A DNA stretch of 12,644 bases from Candidatus Iainarchaeum sp. (GCA_013331625.1 DUGC01000123.1:1-12644); one strand, 5' to 3'; shown: positions 1 through 6,809, numbered from the stretch's first letter. Translations and numbers: made by a program. Notes: generated by a model not told the origin, from the sequence alone.

Positions 1-12
1 CCGTTACAAATT

Positions 13-33
13 CCACCGGTCTGTGACCGGTGG
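13..33. terminator. Perfect 9-bp hairpin downstream of the KaiC-fold gene
   Basis: Bases 13-21 (CCACCGGTC) and 25-33 (GACCGGTGG) are perfect inverted repeats around a three-base loop. The hairpin begins about 20 bases after the stop of the minus-strand KaiC-fold gene, so it may mark the 3' end of that transcript. No strong T-run follows on the minus strand, so it could equally be a 3'-end stabilising or processing structure. Nothing else is visible in bases 1-53. Confidence 0.4.
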
Positions 34-53
34 TTGTTTAAGGTTTAGCCGCC

Positions 54-620
54 TCAGTAGACGTACTTTAGCTCGATGATCCTGTCTGCGTATTGCCCGA
101 TATTTGCAGGCAGGCGATCCTCCTTCATTGCAACAAACACTGCCGACGTATTTGTGAGTTCTGCCTTGCCGGCTGTAAAATGCAGGAATTTGCTCACCTC
201 ATCCTCCTTGTTGTACACCAGCAGCCCGGAAACATTGTCTATGATAAATACCATTCCCCTATGCGGCTTTGAGGCAACCCTTGAGATCTCGGCGCTGATT
301 TCTCCAAGGTTGGCAGGCCCGGAAGTGTATTTTGCCTTTTCATTGTCGGCGCAGGCCTCATTGGTCGCTTTGGAAGCCGCATCAATATAGTAGACATTGT
401 CCGTGTTTATTCCGTTCACCCTGAAAATCTCATCCAATTTGATGCATGACTTGTTTGTGGTTATGTATACTGGTTCCATTCCTTCCTTTTGGGAAAGGAG
501 CCGCATGAGCGAAACAAGCGCCTCCTGATAATCCTTAGGCTCGATTATGAGCAGCACCACAAAAGGCCTGCTGAGGCCGTAAAAATTGCTCTTCAAAGCC
601 CTGTCCATTTCCTCGCTCAT
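54..620 (-). CDS. RecA/KaiC-fold protein with degenerate Walker A
   Basis: A 188-residue protein that looks like a stripped-down RecA-superfamily (KaiC/RAD55/FlaH-like) domain. Visible pieces are an opening hydrophobic strand (residues 20-26), a helix where the P-loop should be, a strand ending in an acidic residue (YYID, 77-80), and a Walker B-like strand MVFIIDN (123-129, Asp128), followed by a later strand VFVAMKED (161-168). The Walker A motif is missing: residues 24-35 read LIIEPKDYQEAL with no Gly-Lys-Ser/Thr. It therefore probably does not hydrolyse ATP in the ordinary way. Archaea have several such KaiC-like families with lost P-loops, often proposed as signalling or scaffold proteins. 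Its ATG (618-620) overlaps the TGA of the upstream CheC-like gene in an ATGA junction, so the two are probably translationally coupled and work together. The fold call is fairly safe; the function is unknown. Confidence 0.7.
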   Translation of the reverse strand: MSEEMDRALKSNFYGLSRPFVVLLIIEPKDYQEALVSLMRLLSQKEGMEPVYITTNKSCIKLDEIFRVNGINTDNVYYIDAASKATNEACADNEKAKYTSGPANLGEISAEISRVASKPHRGMVFIIDNVSGLLVYNKEDEVSKFLHFTAGKAELTNTSAVFVAMKEDRLPANIGQYADRIIELKYVY

Positions 621-1213
621 ATCCCCGCCACCTTCTTTGCCATGCTACCATCATAGACTACCTTGAGCATCCCGCAAGTCCCGTTTCCCACCTCAAATTC
701 CGCTTCGACAACAGTAATCGGCAATTGAGCGTCAAAATAGGACTTTAGGTTTCCCGTCGCCGCAAGAGTTGAGGTCGATGTGAAGCGCGGCGTTGACTGG
801 AAGAGGAGAAACCCGAATTCCTTTCCGAGCCCGGTGAGGCAGGAAGCGGAAATTATATTACATGCCTCGCTCAGTGCGCTCATTTCCATCCTGCCGATCA
901 CCTTTGTCGTGCCGCTGTTTTTTTGCAAAAGCATGTCGGCAAACTGCGCGGCGCTTTTCGGGCTGAACATCACCACGACCGCGCCCTTTATCGGGCCGAT
1001 TATTTTCACATAAGCCCCTATAAGCGGGCTTTGTGAAATGCTTTCCAGCGCATCATCAGCCAGCATGATCCCTGCCTTCACCGATCTTATCCTGACCGGC
1101 TTTTGTGCAAGGGCGGCAAGTGTTTGGGCGGTATTGCGTGAGATGGAGAGCGCTATGCTGTCAAGGCCACCGGTTTTTTTCAGCAAAGCAGTATCCGTCA
1201 CTGCAAATCCCAT
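617..1213 (-). CDS. CheC-like CheY-phosphate phosphatase
   Basis: A 198-residue protein of the CheC/CheX/FliY phosphatase family, which dephosphorylates the response regulator CheY-P. The family signature [DS]-x3-E-x2-N-x22-P is met exactly by Ser112, Glu116, Asn119 and Pro142. The N-terminal pseudo-repeat (about residues 17-45, ending AALAQKPVRI) looks like the other half of the CheC pseudo-dimer but lacks the Glu/Asn pair, so only the second active site should work. A central strand (KGAVVVMFSP, 76-85) and the helix after it also fit the family. The ATG at 1211-1213 sits about 26 bases after a TATA-like box, which suggests a leaderless message. It overlaps the downstream KaiC-fold gene by four bases. 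No CheA, CheY or receptor gene is in this window, so the partner response regulator is elsewhere or not a chemotaxis protein. Confidence 0.8.
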   Translation of the reverse strand: MGFAVTDTALLKKTGGLDSIALSISRNTAQTLAALAQKPVRIRSVKAGIMLADDALESISQSPLIGAYVKIIGPIKGAVVVMFSPKSAAQFADMLLQKNSGTTKVIGRMEMSALSEACNIISASCLTGLGKEFGFLLFQSTPRFTSTSTLAATGNLKSYFDAQLPITVVEAEFEVGNGTCGMLKVVYDGSMAKKVAGI

Positions 1214-1233
1214 TTTATAGTAGCACTTTTATG

Positions 1234-1254
1234 TTTAAATACCACTACTAGTGC
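1234..1254 (-). promoter_or_regulatory. TATA-like promoter and dyad upstream of the CheC-like gene
   Basis: On the minus strand TTTAAA lies at 1234-1239, about 21 to 26 bases before the ATG at 1213, the spacing expected for a leaderless archaeal transcript. Immediately upstream, 1243-1253 (CACTACTAGTG) is an 11-base dyad. A second pair, GCACT at 1223-1227 and AGTGC at 1250-1254, brackets the TATA box. The dyads could be operator sequence for a regulator, but that is inference. Confidence 0.45.
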
Positions 1255-1314
1255 GAAAAGCAGCCATGGATTGCCTGATTTTCCCCTGAAGGAATTTTTC
1301 AGATATTTCCTGTT

Positions 1315-2808
1315 TTATACTGCCCTTGGAATTTTGCGAATATGCAGGGCGCGCAAAATATGCCTTGCCGCCTTCATTGCCCTAAAGAACGGCAAGGCGG
1401 CAAATACTGCAAATATTATGGCAGTGGTGGCCTGCCTGCTGTAGATGATGGGGATCCCAAGGCGCGGCAGGTTATAATAAAGCAGCACGGCAACCCATGC
1501 AATGGCAAGCACCACGAACATGTTAATTGCAAACCTTTTGAAGTGCTCCATGGATTCGTCATTATGTGCGGCAACTGTACTGTGCTCCCTTGTGCTGAAA
1601 ATGCGCGGAAGCATTCCAAATAGTTTTACATGCCCTGCCATTTTTGAGTACATGGGCTGGAACAATATAACGCTCACCGCAATGACCATAAACGAGATTG
1701 TGGGAAGGAGCAGCGCCTCCTTTTGCCCAAGCATGACGACTGCCGACGTTGCAATTATAACCACAAATTCCCCCAACGGGCCAAGGAGTATTGCCGCCCT
1801 GCTCGTGTCCTCGCCGCGCCGCAGGCCAAAAAGCGGGCCGAAGAGTGAAAATACGATCCCGTGGGCCATCGTGCCGCCGATTATGAGCAGGATTGCAAGG
1901 CCGAGCATTGTTGCAAGCACATCAGGCGAGGGAATAACAACCGTGCCTGCCTCATGGCTGAAAAAAATGGTTGTCCCAAAGCTCACAAAAAAGAACACGA
2001 GGAAAAAATCGCGCAGGAAATGTATGTCATGCTTGATCCTCCTCCCTGCCTCGGTTTCCGCAAGCGCAAAGCCTGCAAAGTACGCGCCTAAAGCAGTTGA
2101 GAGGTGCAGCACGCTTGCAAGAGTTGCGACCACAAGGCCTATCCCCAATGAGAACAGGGTGATTTCAATGTGGCCAAAGCTGTTTTTTGTAAGCCAGTCC
2201 TCAACCCACTGCCCGAGCTGATAGACGACGAAAAATGCGGCGGCTGCAAACATCACTGCACTAATCGCAAGGTCAATGGCTTCGCCGCTTTTTGAAAAGC
2301 TTGTGACAAACACGAGCAGGATGATCCCGAGGAAATCCTGCAGTATGAGGATAGAAATGGAAATCTGCGTCGATGGCAGGCCCATAATTTTATTGTCCAG
2401 TGCGAATTTTGCAACAATTGCTGTGCTCGTGCAAAAGAGCATGAGGCCGATGATCAGTGAAAACATGAGCGAGAAGCCGAACGCATAGGATATGGCAAAT
2501 CCCACCGCAACCGAGAGCAAAATGTCAATGATCGCAAGGAAAAAAGATGTTGTCCCCGCTGCAAGGAAATCCTTGAGGGATAATTCGAGCCCCAGGTAAA
2601 AGAGCAGTATGAAAAGGCCCATCTCGCTAAACCCCACGACAAGCGGATCGGTCGGGTGCAGGAACTTGAGCAGAAAAGGCCCCAGAAGGAAACCTGCAAT
2701 AATGTAGCCGAGTACCGGGTTTTGGCCGAACTTCTTTACAATGATGCTCACAAGTATTGCGATGACAATGATTATGCCGATCGTAGTGAGCGGCAGCGCC
2801 TCAACCAT
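1315..2808 (-). CDS. CPA2/Kef-type monovalent cation:proton antiporter
   Basis: A 497-residue membrane protein of the CPA2 (Kef/NapA-like) family, which exchanges Na+ or K+ for H+ across the cytoplasmic membrane. About a dozen hydrophobic segments fill residues 8-395. Family hallmarks are visible: FGQNPVLGYIIAGFLLGP (27-44), LGLELSLKDF (72-81), the unwound-helix region CTSTAIVAK (126-134), the ion-binding pair Gln157-Asp158 in ILILQDFLG, and LGAYFAGFALAE followed by the conserved FLRDFFLVFFFVSFG stretch. A QD pair rather than ND resembles Kef proteins and suggests electroneutral exchange. There is no TrkA-N/RCK domain after the core. Instead a short hydrophilic loop (about 405-425) leads to two more hydrophobic segments and a basic tail. 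It is a single-gene unit with its own TATA box. The family is secure; the transported ion is not. Confidence 0.92.
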   Translation of the reverse strand: MVEALPLTTIGIIIVIAILVSIIVKKFGQNPVLGYIIAGFLLGPFLLKFLHPTDPLVVGFSEMGLFILLFYLGLELSLKDFLAAGTTSFFLAIIDILLSVAVGFAISYAFGFSLMFSLIIGLMLFCTSTAIVAKFALDNKIMGLPSTQISISILILQDFLGIILLVFVTSFSKSGEAIDLAISAVMFAAAAFFVVYQLGQWVEDWLTKNSFGHIEITLFSLGIGLVVATLASVLHLSTALGAYFAGFALAETEAGRRIKHDIHFLRDFFLVFFFVSFGTTIFFSHEAGTVVIPSPDVLATMLGLAILLIIGGTMAHGIVFSLFGPLFGLRRGEDTSRAAILLGPLGEFVVIIATSAVVMLGQKEALLLPTISFMVIAVSVILFQPMYSKMAGHVKLFGMLPRIFSTREHSTVAAHNDESMEHFKRFAINMFVVLAIAWVAVLLYYNLPRLGIPIIYSRQATTAIIFAVFAALPFFRAMKAARHILRALHIRKIPRAV

Positions 2809-2828
2809 GAATCAGGAACGATGAACGG

Positions 2829-2840
2829 GAATATATACGT
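2829..2840 (-). promoter_or_regulatory. TATA-box promoter of the antiporter gene
   Basis: A clear TATATAT core (plus-strand 2831-2838, ATATATAC) lies about 23 to 30 bases before the antiporter ATG at 2808 on the minus strand. The spacing places transcription start at or next to the start codon, as in leaderless archaeal genes. No Shine-Dalgarno-like sequence is needed or obvious. Confidence 0.6.
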
Positions 2841-2937
2841 TGCTTTTGGGATGTGCAATGTTTCGCAATTGCCTGTAAAACTGCCCCGCCGGCCTAGCCC
2901 GTTGTTTTAATTGGATTGGAATTATTTTTGTTCCTGT

Positions 2938-2962
2938 CCATCCATAATCAAAGCCCATCCAT
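2938..2962. repeat. Short direct repeat CCATCCAT, two copies
   Basis: CCATCCAT occurs at 2938-2945 and again at 2955-2962, 17 bases apart, just outside the left edge of the structured element that starts near 2968. It may be a protein-binding site or chance. It is noted because it lies between two divergent genes. Confidence 0.35.
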
Positions 2963-2967
2963 CATTC

Positions 2968-3126
2968 AAGGCTTTTTTTTGCCAAGGTTCCTTGCAGAAT
3001 TTCCAAGATTGTGCAAGGCCTCGCAAAGGCCTGCCTTGCAAGGTTTCATTTGGGTTAACCCGCGCAGAGCATTGCCCTGCAGGGCCTTGCACTCCAATAG
3101 GGCCAAGGAACCAAAGAAAAGGCTTT
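2968..3126 (+). other. Nested inverted-repeat element, candidate structured RNA
   Basis: This non-coding stretch folds on paper into a closed multi-branch structure. The closing stem is GGTTCCTTG (2986-2994) with CAAGGAACC (3104-3112). It extends outward past a five-base bulge (2981-2985) by nine further pairs, 2972-2980 with 3113-3121, allowing one G-U. Inside are TGCAAGGC (3012-3019) with GCCTTGCA (3033-3040), the palindrome GGGTTAACCC (3052-3061) and the palindrome GCCCTGCAGGGC (3074-3085). A run of six T follows on the plus strand at 3124-3129, which could end a short plus-strand RNA. A T-rich TATA-like stretch near 2920-2929 could start it. It lies between divergent genes, so it could also be a 5' leader of the zinc-ribbon gene. 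I recognise no known RNA family (no tRNA, SRP RNA or RNase P signatures). A miniature mobile element is the main alternative. Confidence 0.45.
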
Positions 3127-3135
3127 TTTATTACT
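3123..3135 (+). promoter_or_regulatory. TATA-like promoter of the zinc-ribbon gene
   Basis: The T/A-rich stretch TTTTTTATTAC (3124-3134) is centred about 26 bases before the ATG at 3155, the usual archaeal TATA distance for a leaderless transcript. It overlaps the right edge and T-run of the inverted-repeat element, so the same bases could serve as terminator of one RNA and promoter of the next. Confidence 0.45.
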
Positions 3136-3154
3136 TTCGCTCTTTCCTCATTGC

Positions 3155-3439
3155 ATGCACCACAAGTACTGCGCTTCATGCGGATCACTCGACATGAAAA
3201 AGCATGCAAACGGCACGACTGAGTGCGCCCGCTGCCATTTTTTAGGCGAATTCAGGGAAGGCAGCATGGATGAAATCAATGAATTCCAAAAGACGCACAA
3301 ATCGGTATTTTCGGGGCAGGGGGCCCTCAATACAGCCTCTGCGGCGGTAAAAGGCCCGGCGCCATCGGGCAACACGGAGCTCAAAAACAAGCTTAACTCG
3401 CTTAAGGGCAAGAAAACTGACGATTTTGAAATTCTCTGA
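3155..3439 (+). CDS. Small zinc-ribbon protein, function unknown
   Basis: A 94-residue protein with a clear N-terminal zinc ribbon: Cys6-x2-Cys9 in YCASCG and Cys24-x2-Cys27 in ECARCH, with the 14-residue spacing between pairs typical of short rubredoxin-like knuckles. The rest (about residues 33-94) is hydrophilic, rich in Lys, Ser, Gly and Asn, and probably flexible, ending in a charged segment (NKLNSLKGKKTDDFEIL). No catalytic motif is visible. Archaeal genomes carry many such proteins, which bind nucleic acid or serve as subunits of larger complexes, but I cannot tell which applies. The stop at 3437-3439 is 13 bases before the next start, so the two plus-strand genes probably form an operon. 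Confidence 0.75.
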   Translation: MHHKYCASCGSLDMKKHANGTTECARCHFLGEFREGSMDEINEFQKTHKSVFSGQGALNTASAAVKGPAPSGNTELKNKLNSLKGKKTDDFEIL

Positions 3440-3452
3440 AGGGGTAATAAAA

Positions 3453-3812
3453 ATGGGGATGTCAATTAAAACAACGGTTTTTCCGCTAAGGGTGAGCCTT
3501 AAAAAGAAGGAAACTTGGGATCTTGTGGTTGAAGTGGCAAATGAGGATGCGCGCGAAAAGAAGGTTTCAGTGCGCATAGAGCTGCCGGCAGAGGCAAGCT
3601 TTGGCACGGTCGGGGGGAATGCCGTTATTGAAAAGCGCATTGACAATTACCGCGCCCTTGGGACAATCCAGCTCAAGATGCCCGTTTACATCTCAAACCG
3701 CGCAAATGAAGGGGTCTTTTCAGGCAAAGTCAAGGTCGCCGAGCACTTCAATGACTACGATTACATTGAAAAATCCTACAGCAAGGACATCCCATTGCGG
3801 ATCGTACAGTAG
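3453..3812 (+). CDS. Small beta-sandwich (Ig-like) cytoplasmic protein, function unknown
   Basis: A 119-residue protein with alternating hydrophobic residues in about seven likely beta strands: TTVFPLRVSLK, WDLVVEVANE, KKVSVRIELP, GTIQLKMPVYIS, GVFSGKVKVAEHF and the final DIPLRIV. The pattern resembles the Ig-like or CARDB-type sandwich modules that often decorate archaeal proteins. There is no signal peptide or membrane segment, so it should be cytoplasmic unless exported as a partner. I chose ATG 3453 because GAAGGGGTA (3438-3446) provides a Shine-Dalgarno-like sequence about eight bases before it. A TTG at 3426 would overlap the previous gene, and a second ATG at 3459 is also possible. It is co-transcribed with the zinc-ribbon gene. 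The fold is inferred from strand pattern only. Confidence 0.7.
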   Translation: MGMSIKTTVFPLRVSLKKKETWDLVVEVANEDAREKKVSVRIELPAEASFGTVGGNAVIEKRIDNYRALGTIQLKMPVYISNRANEGVFSGKVKVAEHFNDYDYIEKSYSKDIPLRIVQ

Positions 3813-3828
3813 GGCGGCAGGCCGTTCA

Positions 3829-3835
3829 TTTTTTT
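3829..3835 (+). terminator. T-run after the plus-strand gene pair
   Basis: Seven consecutive T at 3829-3835, starting 17 bases after the TAG of the beta-sandwich gene. Archaeal RNA polymerase terminates at such T-tracts without needing a hairpin, so this is the likely end of the two-gene plus-strand transcript. Confidence 0.45.
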
Positions 3836-3922
3836 ACAACGCCGTTGGCAAGAACGCACTTGCCTTTAGGCGGGTGATGAATTGCTGGTGGCGGCGTTGT
3901 GTGCTGTGCCTAGCGTGTGCAC
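3836..3922. other. Second inverted-repeat structure in the convergent intergenic region
   Basis: ACAACGCCG (3836-3844) pairs perfectly with CGGCGTTGT (3892-3900). Nested inside is GGCAAG (3847-3852) with CTTGCC (3859-3864) around a six-base loop. GTGC (3901-3904 or 3906-3909) can pair with GCAC (3919-3922). On the plus strand GTGATGA at 3874-3880 matches the C box of archaeal C/D guide RNAs, but no convincing D box (CTGA) follows. The region has no ORF on either strand. It may be a shared 3'-UTR structure of the converging transcripts or a small RNA; the sequence does not decide which. Confidence 0.35.
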
Positions 3923-3928
3923 TTCAAG

Positions 3929-3958
3929 AACGCCCGCCCCTTTTTGGGGCGGGTCGTT
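3929..3958. terminator. Strong GC-rich hairpin between convergent operons
   Basis: CCCGCCCC (3933-3940) and GGGGCGGG (3946-3953) pair around a T5 loop. After a single bulged T the stem extends by AACG (3929-3932) with CGTT (3955-3958), giving 12 pairs in all. It lies 37 bases after the stop of the last glycan-operon gene on the minus strand and is followed by TTTT on the plus strand. It probably acts as a bidirectional 3'-end signal or transcript-stabilising stem. Confidence 0.6.
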
Positions 3959-3994
3959 TTGCCCTAATCCCCAACTACGGTTATTCCCGCTTCA

Positions 3995-6013
3995 CTAGCT
4001 AATATAGCGGTAAATCGTTATGTCGCCGTTGTCAAATTCCTTTTGCAGCTTTTCCCCCTGCGCGGCTGAAACATCTGCGATAATCCGCTCATAACGCCCT
4101 TCCCACACCCATGTAATTTTTTTCCTGCCAGCCACTCCGCCAGAATTTTCGTAATAATTCATGATCCGGTCTGCAGTTCCTTTCGGGTAAAAGAAAATAT
4201 TGCCTTCAGCCCCGTTTTCAAAAAGCATATCCCTCGTTTCCTGTGGCCAGCCTGATATTGAGCGTTCAAATAAGGCCTTTTGCCAGATGTATGTGGAATG
4301 GTAGAGGAAGTGGAACGGGAAATTTACAAGCATGACCTTTTCTGCATCTATCATGGCTTGGCTGCTTCCTGTCTGGCGGGTCACTGTGACGATGTTGAGC
4401 GTTCCGGCGTGCGGAGTGAGAAGCGATTCAAGTTTTTCTTTTGCGACGCCAAAGAACCTGTATGAGAAGCCAACCCTCTCCTCAATGTCGCTGTTTTTTG
4501 CTGTCGTAAGGAACCCGTTTGGCAAAAATACAAACAGCCCCGTGTCAGCGCTGATCCTTGCATTTGTCTGAGAACTTAGGGATATCACGACATCACCCCT
4601 TGCCGAATGCGCCTTGAGCCAATCGAGTGCATCCCTCTCTTTTGGGTCGATTGTGTACGCGGGGCACTCTGAAGGCCATAATGCCTGTGTAGTGGCGCAT
4701 TTTGCCCTAAACGAATTCGTTTGCACAATCAGCCCCATGGCCAGAATCAGGATCAGGAACACACCCCCTAGCAGAGGAAGGAACCTTCGGATCGCCTGTG
4801 CTGCCCTTTCACATAATGCCTGGAACGCGAATCCGAATCCGGGGCGCCAAGACGCCTGCCATTGGCACAAAATCATGACCGCCAAAAAGAGGGAAACCTG
4901 GTCTGCCACCTGGCCCTGCCAGTGCAAAATGGACAGGTTAAATCCGGTTACCAGATGGAGGTTCATCCCTATAATTGCAGCAGTGAGCATCCCTGCAAAA
5001 AATATCAGGTCCTTGCCGCGTTTCCTCACAAGGAATACCGTTGCGAGCAGGATGCCAAGGTACTTGATTGTGGGAATGATATAATAGGCCCTGCTGTATT
5101 CAGTCAGCCCGAGCCTGAGTATAAGGTCCCCGGACATGCCTGAACCCGAATTGATAGCGAGATTTGCGGCATATGGCGCTGCAACCGCAGCTGCGATGGC
5201 AAAAATTATTATGCCCTGCCAGGGGATAATTTCCCGAAAGCCTCTCTTGCGCACTTTTCCCTCCCAAACTTGGGCAAGCATCACTGCAAGGAGCCCTGCA
5301 AAAAAAGCAATATAATAGAAATAAGTGTAGATGAGCAGCCCCGCTGCAATCCCTGCGATGGCAGTGTCAATAGCCCTGCCCGTATCAAAAGCCCTGAATG
5401 CAAAATACAAAGCAAGCAAAAAGAACGGCAAAGTCATGGCCGGTGAATGGAACCTGTCGAGGAAAAGTGAGTTTGCCGTGAAAAATTTTACAATGTTGGT
5501 GAGCAGTTCAGGCGGGTAAATGCTCAGCACATCAAAAAAATTCGGGAAGAGCGCAAACAGTGCAGCAAGTGCTATCCGGCTTCTTTCTGATGGCCCGTTT
5601 CCCATCCACCTCCCGAATAAAAGGAATGCAAGAATGAATGTTACAATGCTTCCCGCTACTTTTGCCATAAATATCCATTGGTAGCCGAAAGCGCTTTGCA
5701 TAATCCCTGCAATCATGAATGGCAGCCACTCCCTTGAGGGCGTGAGGTGCGAGAGCTCGAAAAGCTGGTTTTCAGATACCCATCCGAACAATGAAACATG
5801 CTTCACAATCGCCGAGTAGTATGTAAAATCCAGTGTGCGGATGCTGGGGCTGAAGAGGTGGAACGGATAATAGTTTTCCCCGGCGGCAGTTGCCACAAAA
5901 ACATCTGATGACGCAATAATAAGTGCAATTGCTATCGCCGTGAGGAAAAGTACAGATTTGTCCATAATACCACTTCGTTGCAGGGAAAATCTATCCTGGG
6001 CTTTTTTTGCCAT
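3995..6013 (-). CDS. Polytopic GT-C-like membrane glycosyltransferase
   Basis: A 672-residue protein with about ten hydrophobic segments between residues 18 and 440, then a soluble domain of about 230 residues that should face outside. The architecture matches GT-C enzymes, which take a sugar from a polyprenyl-phosphate donor and transfer it on the outer membrane face. The first external loop has LDFTYY (61-66), where Asp62 could be the acidic residue these enzymes keep near the first membrane helix. The soluble part begins with DALDWLKAHSARGDVVIS, a pattern common after the membrane domain of prokaryotic GT-C-like proteins. It is the last gene of the operon. Start: ATG 6013 overlaps the methyltransferase by 23 bases but its GGGGG is too close to be an ideal ribosome site. 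ATG at 5965, with GTGGT just upstream and the first helix beginning at once, is a good alternative. The class is likely; substrate and specific family are unknown. Confidence 0.65.
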   Translation of the reverse strand: MAKKAQDRFSLQRSGIMDKSVLFLTAIAIALIIASSDVFVATAAGENYYPFHLFSPSIRTLDFTYYSAIVKHVSLFGWVSENQLFELSHLTPSREWLPFMIAGIMQSAFGYQWIFMAKVAGSIVTFILAFLLFGRWMGNGPSERSRIALAALFALFPNFFDVLSIYPPELLTNIVKFFTANSLFLDRFHSPAMTLPFFLLALYFAFRAFDTGRAIDTAIAGIAAGLLIYTYFYYIAFFAGLLAVMLAQVWEGKVRKRGFREIIPWQGIIIFAIAAAVAAPYAANLAINSGSGMSGDLILRLGLTEYSRAYYIIPTIKYLGILLATVFLVRKRGKDLIFFAGMLTAAIIGMNLHLVTGFNLSILHWQGQVADQVSLFLAVMILCQWQASWRPGFGFAFQALCERAAQAIRRFLPLLGGVFLILILAMGLIVQTNSFRAKCATTQALWPSECPAYTIDPKERDALDWLKAHSARGDVVISLSSQTNARISADTGLFVFLPNGFLTTAKNSDIEERVGFSYRFFGVAKEKLESLLTPHAGTLNIVTVTRQTGSSQAMIDAEKVMLVNFPFHFLYHSTYIWQKALFERSISGWPQETRDMLFENGAEGNIFFYPKGTADRIMNYYENSGGVAGRKKITWVWEGRYERIIADVSAAQGEKLQKEFDNGDITIYRYIS

Positions 6014-6809
6014 TCCCCCTCTTCTTTAATACAACCTGCCTCTGGAGCGCAAACACTCCCGGAAATGCGCCTGAGACAAAATCGTCGAATTTTTTCAGTG
6101 TTTTCAGCAAAGGCAAAGGCAGGTCTATTGTCCTCATTTTGGCAATGACCCCGCCTGAGAGCGGGAAGAGGAGGAATTCCGAAAATGAGCTGTGGATGAT
6201 TTTGAACTGGCCAACTTCGCGCTCGAATTTTTCGCTGTCATCAAAAAGGAGGTTCGGGATCGCGCAGTTTGCTGACCACAAATCCTTGCTGTCGGTGCAG
6301 GGGGTCTTGGTGCTGAATACATCCTGCCTAAATGACCATCCTTCATGGCGTGCAATCCGAAGCAGGATGCGCATCATGAGCGAGCAGTTTATTTCCTGTA
6401 TTATCAGGGCGCCGCCGGGCTTGAGGATGCGGGACATTTCAAAAAAAAACTTTTTTGGGAACGGGACATGGTGGACCATGTTGCTGCAATATACCGCGTC
6501 AAATTTTGCAGCAGGGAATTTCGTGTCAAGCGCATCGACTTTCCTCTCGACCCATTCATAGTCTGCAAAATCTGTGAGCATAACAGTGCAGTCCTTCCTG
6601 ATAAAATCTTTTGAAATCCCCGTGCCACATCCCACCTCGAGGGCAAAATCCCCTTTGTTGATAAACCGGTTCATCCATTCATACCTGTTTTTCAGGAGGA
6701 ATTTTAGGTTGCCTGGGCCACGTGAATAATAATCTTTGCGTGCAAACCGTATGTCCCCCTCATGGGAGAGCCTATTTTCATTATGCGATGGCTTATACTC
6801 ATCAAGCAT
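5991..6809 (-). CDS. Class I SAM-dependent methyltransferase
   Basis: A 272-residue Rossmann-fold methyltransferase. With ATG 6809 as residue 1, motif I is LEVGCGTG (57-64) and the acidic residue closing strand 2 is Asp80 (MLTDF). Motif IV is DAVYCSNMVHH (104-114) and the post-motif is LKPGGALIIQE (129-139). The C-terminal half carries an insertion before the last strands (residues 150-260), perhaps for acceptor binding. Although the frame is open to 6992, I place the start at 6809 because GGGGGG (plus-strand 6815-6820) sits five bases upstream as a ribosome site. That start also overlaps the HAD stop by only eight bases, in the style of this operon. In a glycan operon it most likely adds a methyl group to a sugar hydroxyl or to a lipid-linked intermediate; the acceptor cannot be read from sequence. 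Confidence 0.85.
   Translation of the reverse strand: MLDEYKPSHNENRLSHEGDIRFARKDYYSRGPGNLKFLLKNRYEWMNRFINKGDFALEVGCGTGISKDFIRKDCTVMLTDFADYEWVERKVDALDTKFPAAKFDAVYCSNMVHHVPFPKKFFFEMSRILKPGGALIIQEINCSLMMRILLRIARHEGWSFRQDVFSTKTPCTDSKDLWSANCAIPNLLFDDSEKFEREVGQFKIIHSSFSEFLLFPLSGGVIAKMRTIDLPLPLLKTLKKFDDFVSGAFPGVFALQRQVVLKKRGNGKKSPG

Noticed and set aside
1286..1302. Possible terminator hairpin (CTGAA with TTCAG) after the antiporter stop
   Set aside because: Only five base pairs around a seven-base loop, with no T-run on the minus strand; too weak to call.
2986..3112. tRNA, SRP RNA or RNase P RNA in the cloverleaf-like element
   Set aside because: None of their conserved sequence blocks is present and the stem arrangement does not match.
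2911..3222. Overlapping ORFs on both strands across the inverted-repeat element
   Set aside because: Low-complexity, cysteine- and arginine-rich translations without domains; they overlap the zinc-ribbon gene and the palindromes and look like chance frames.
3874..3880. C/D box guide RNA called from GTGATGA
   Set aside because: No D box (CTGA) or C'/D' pair at proper spacing, so one motif alone is not enough.
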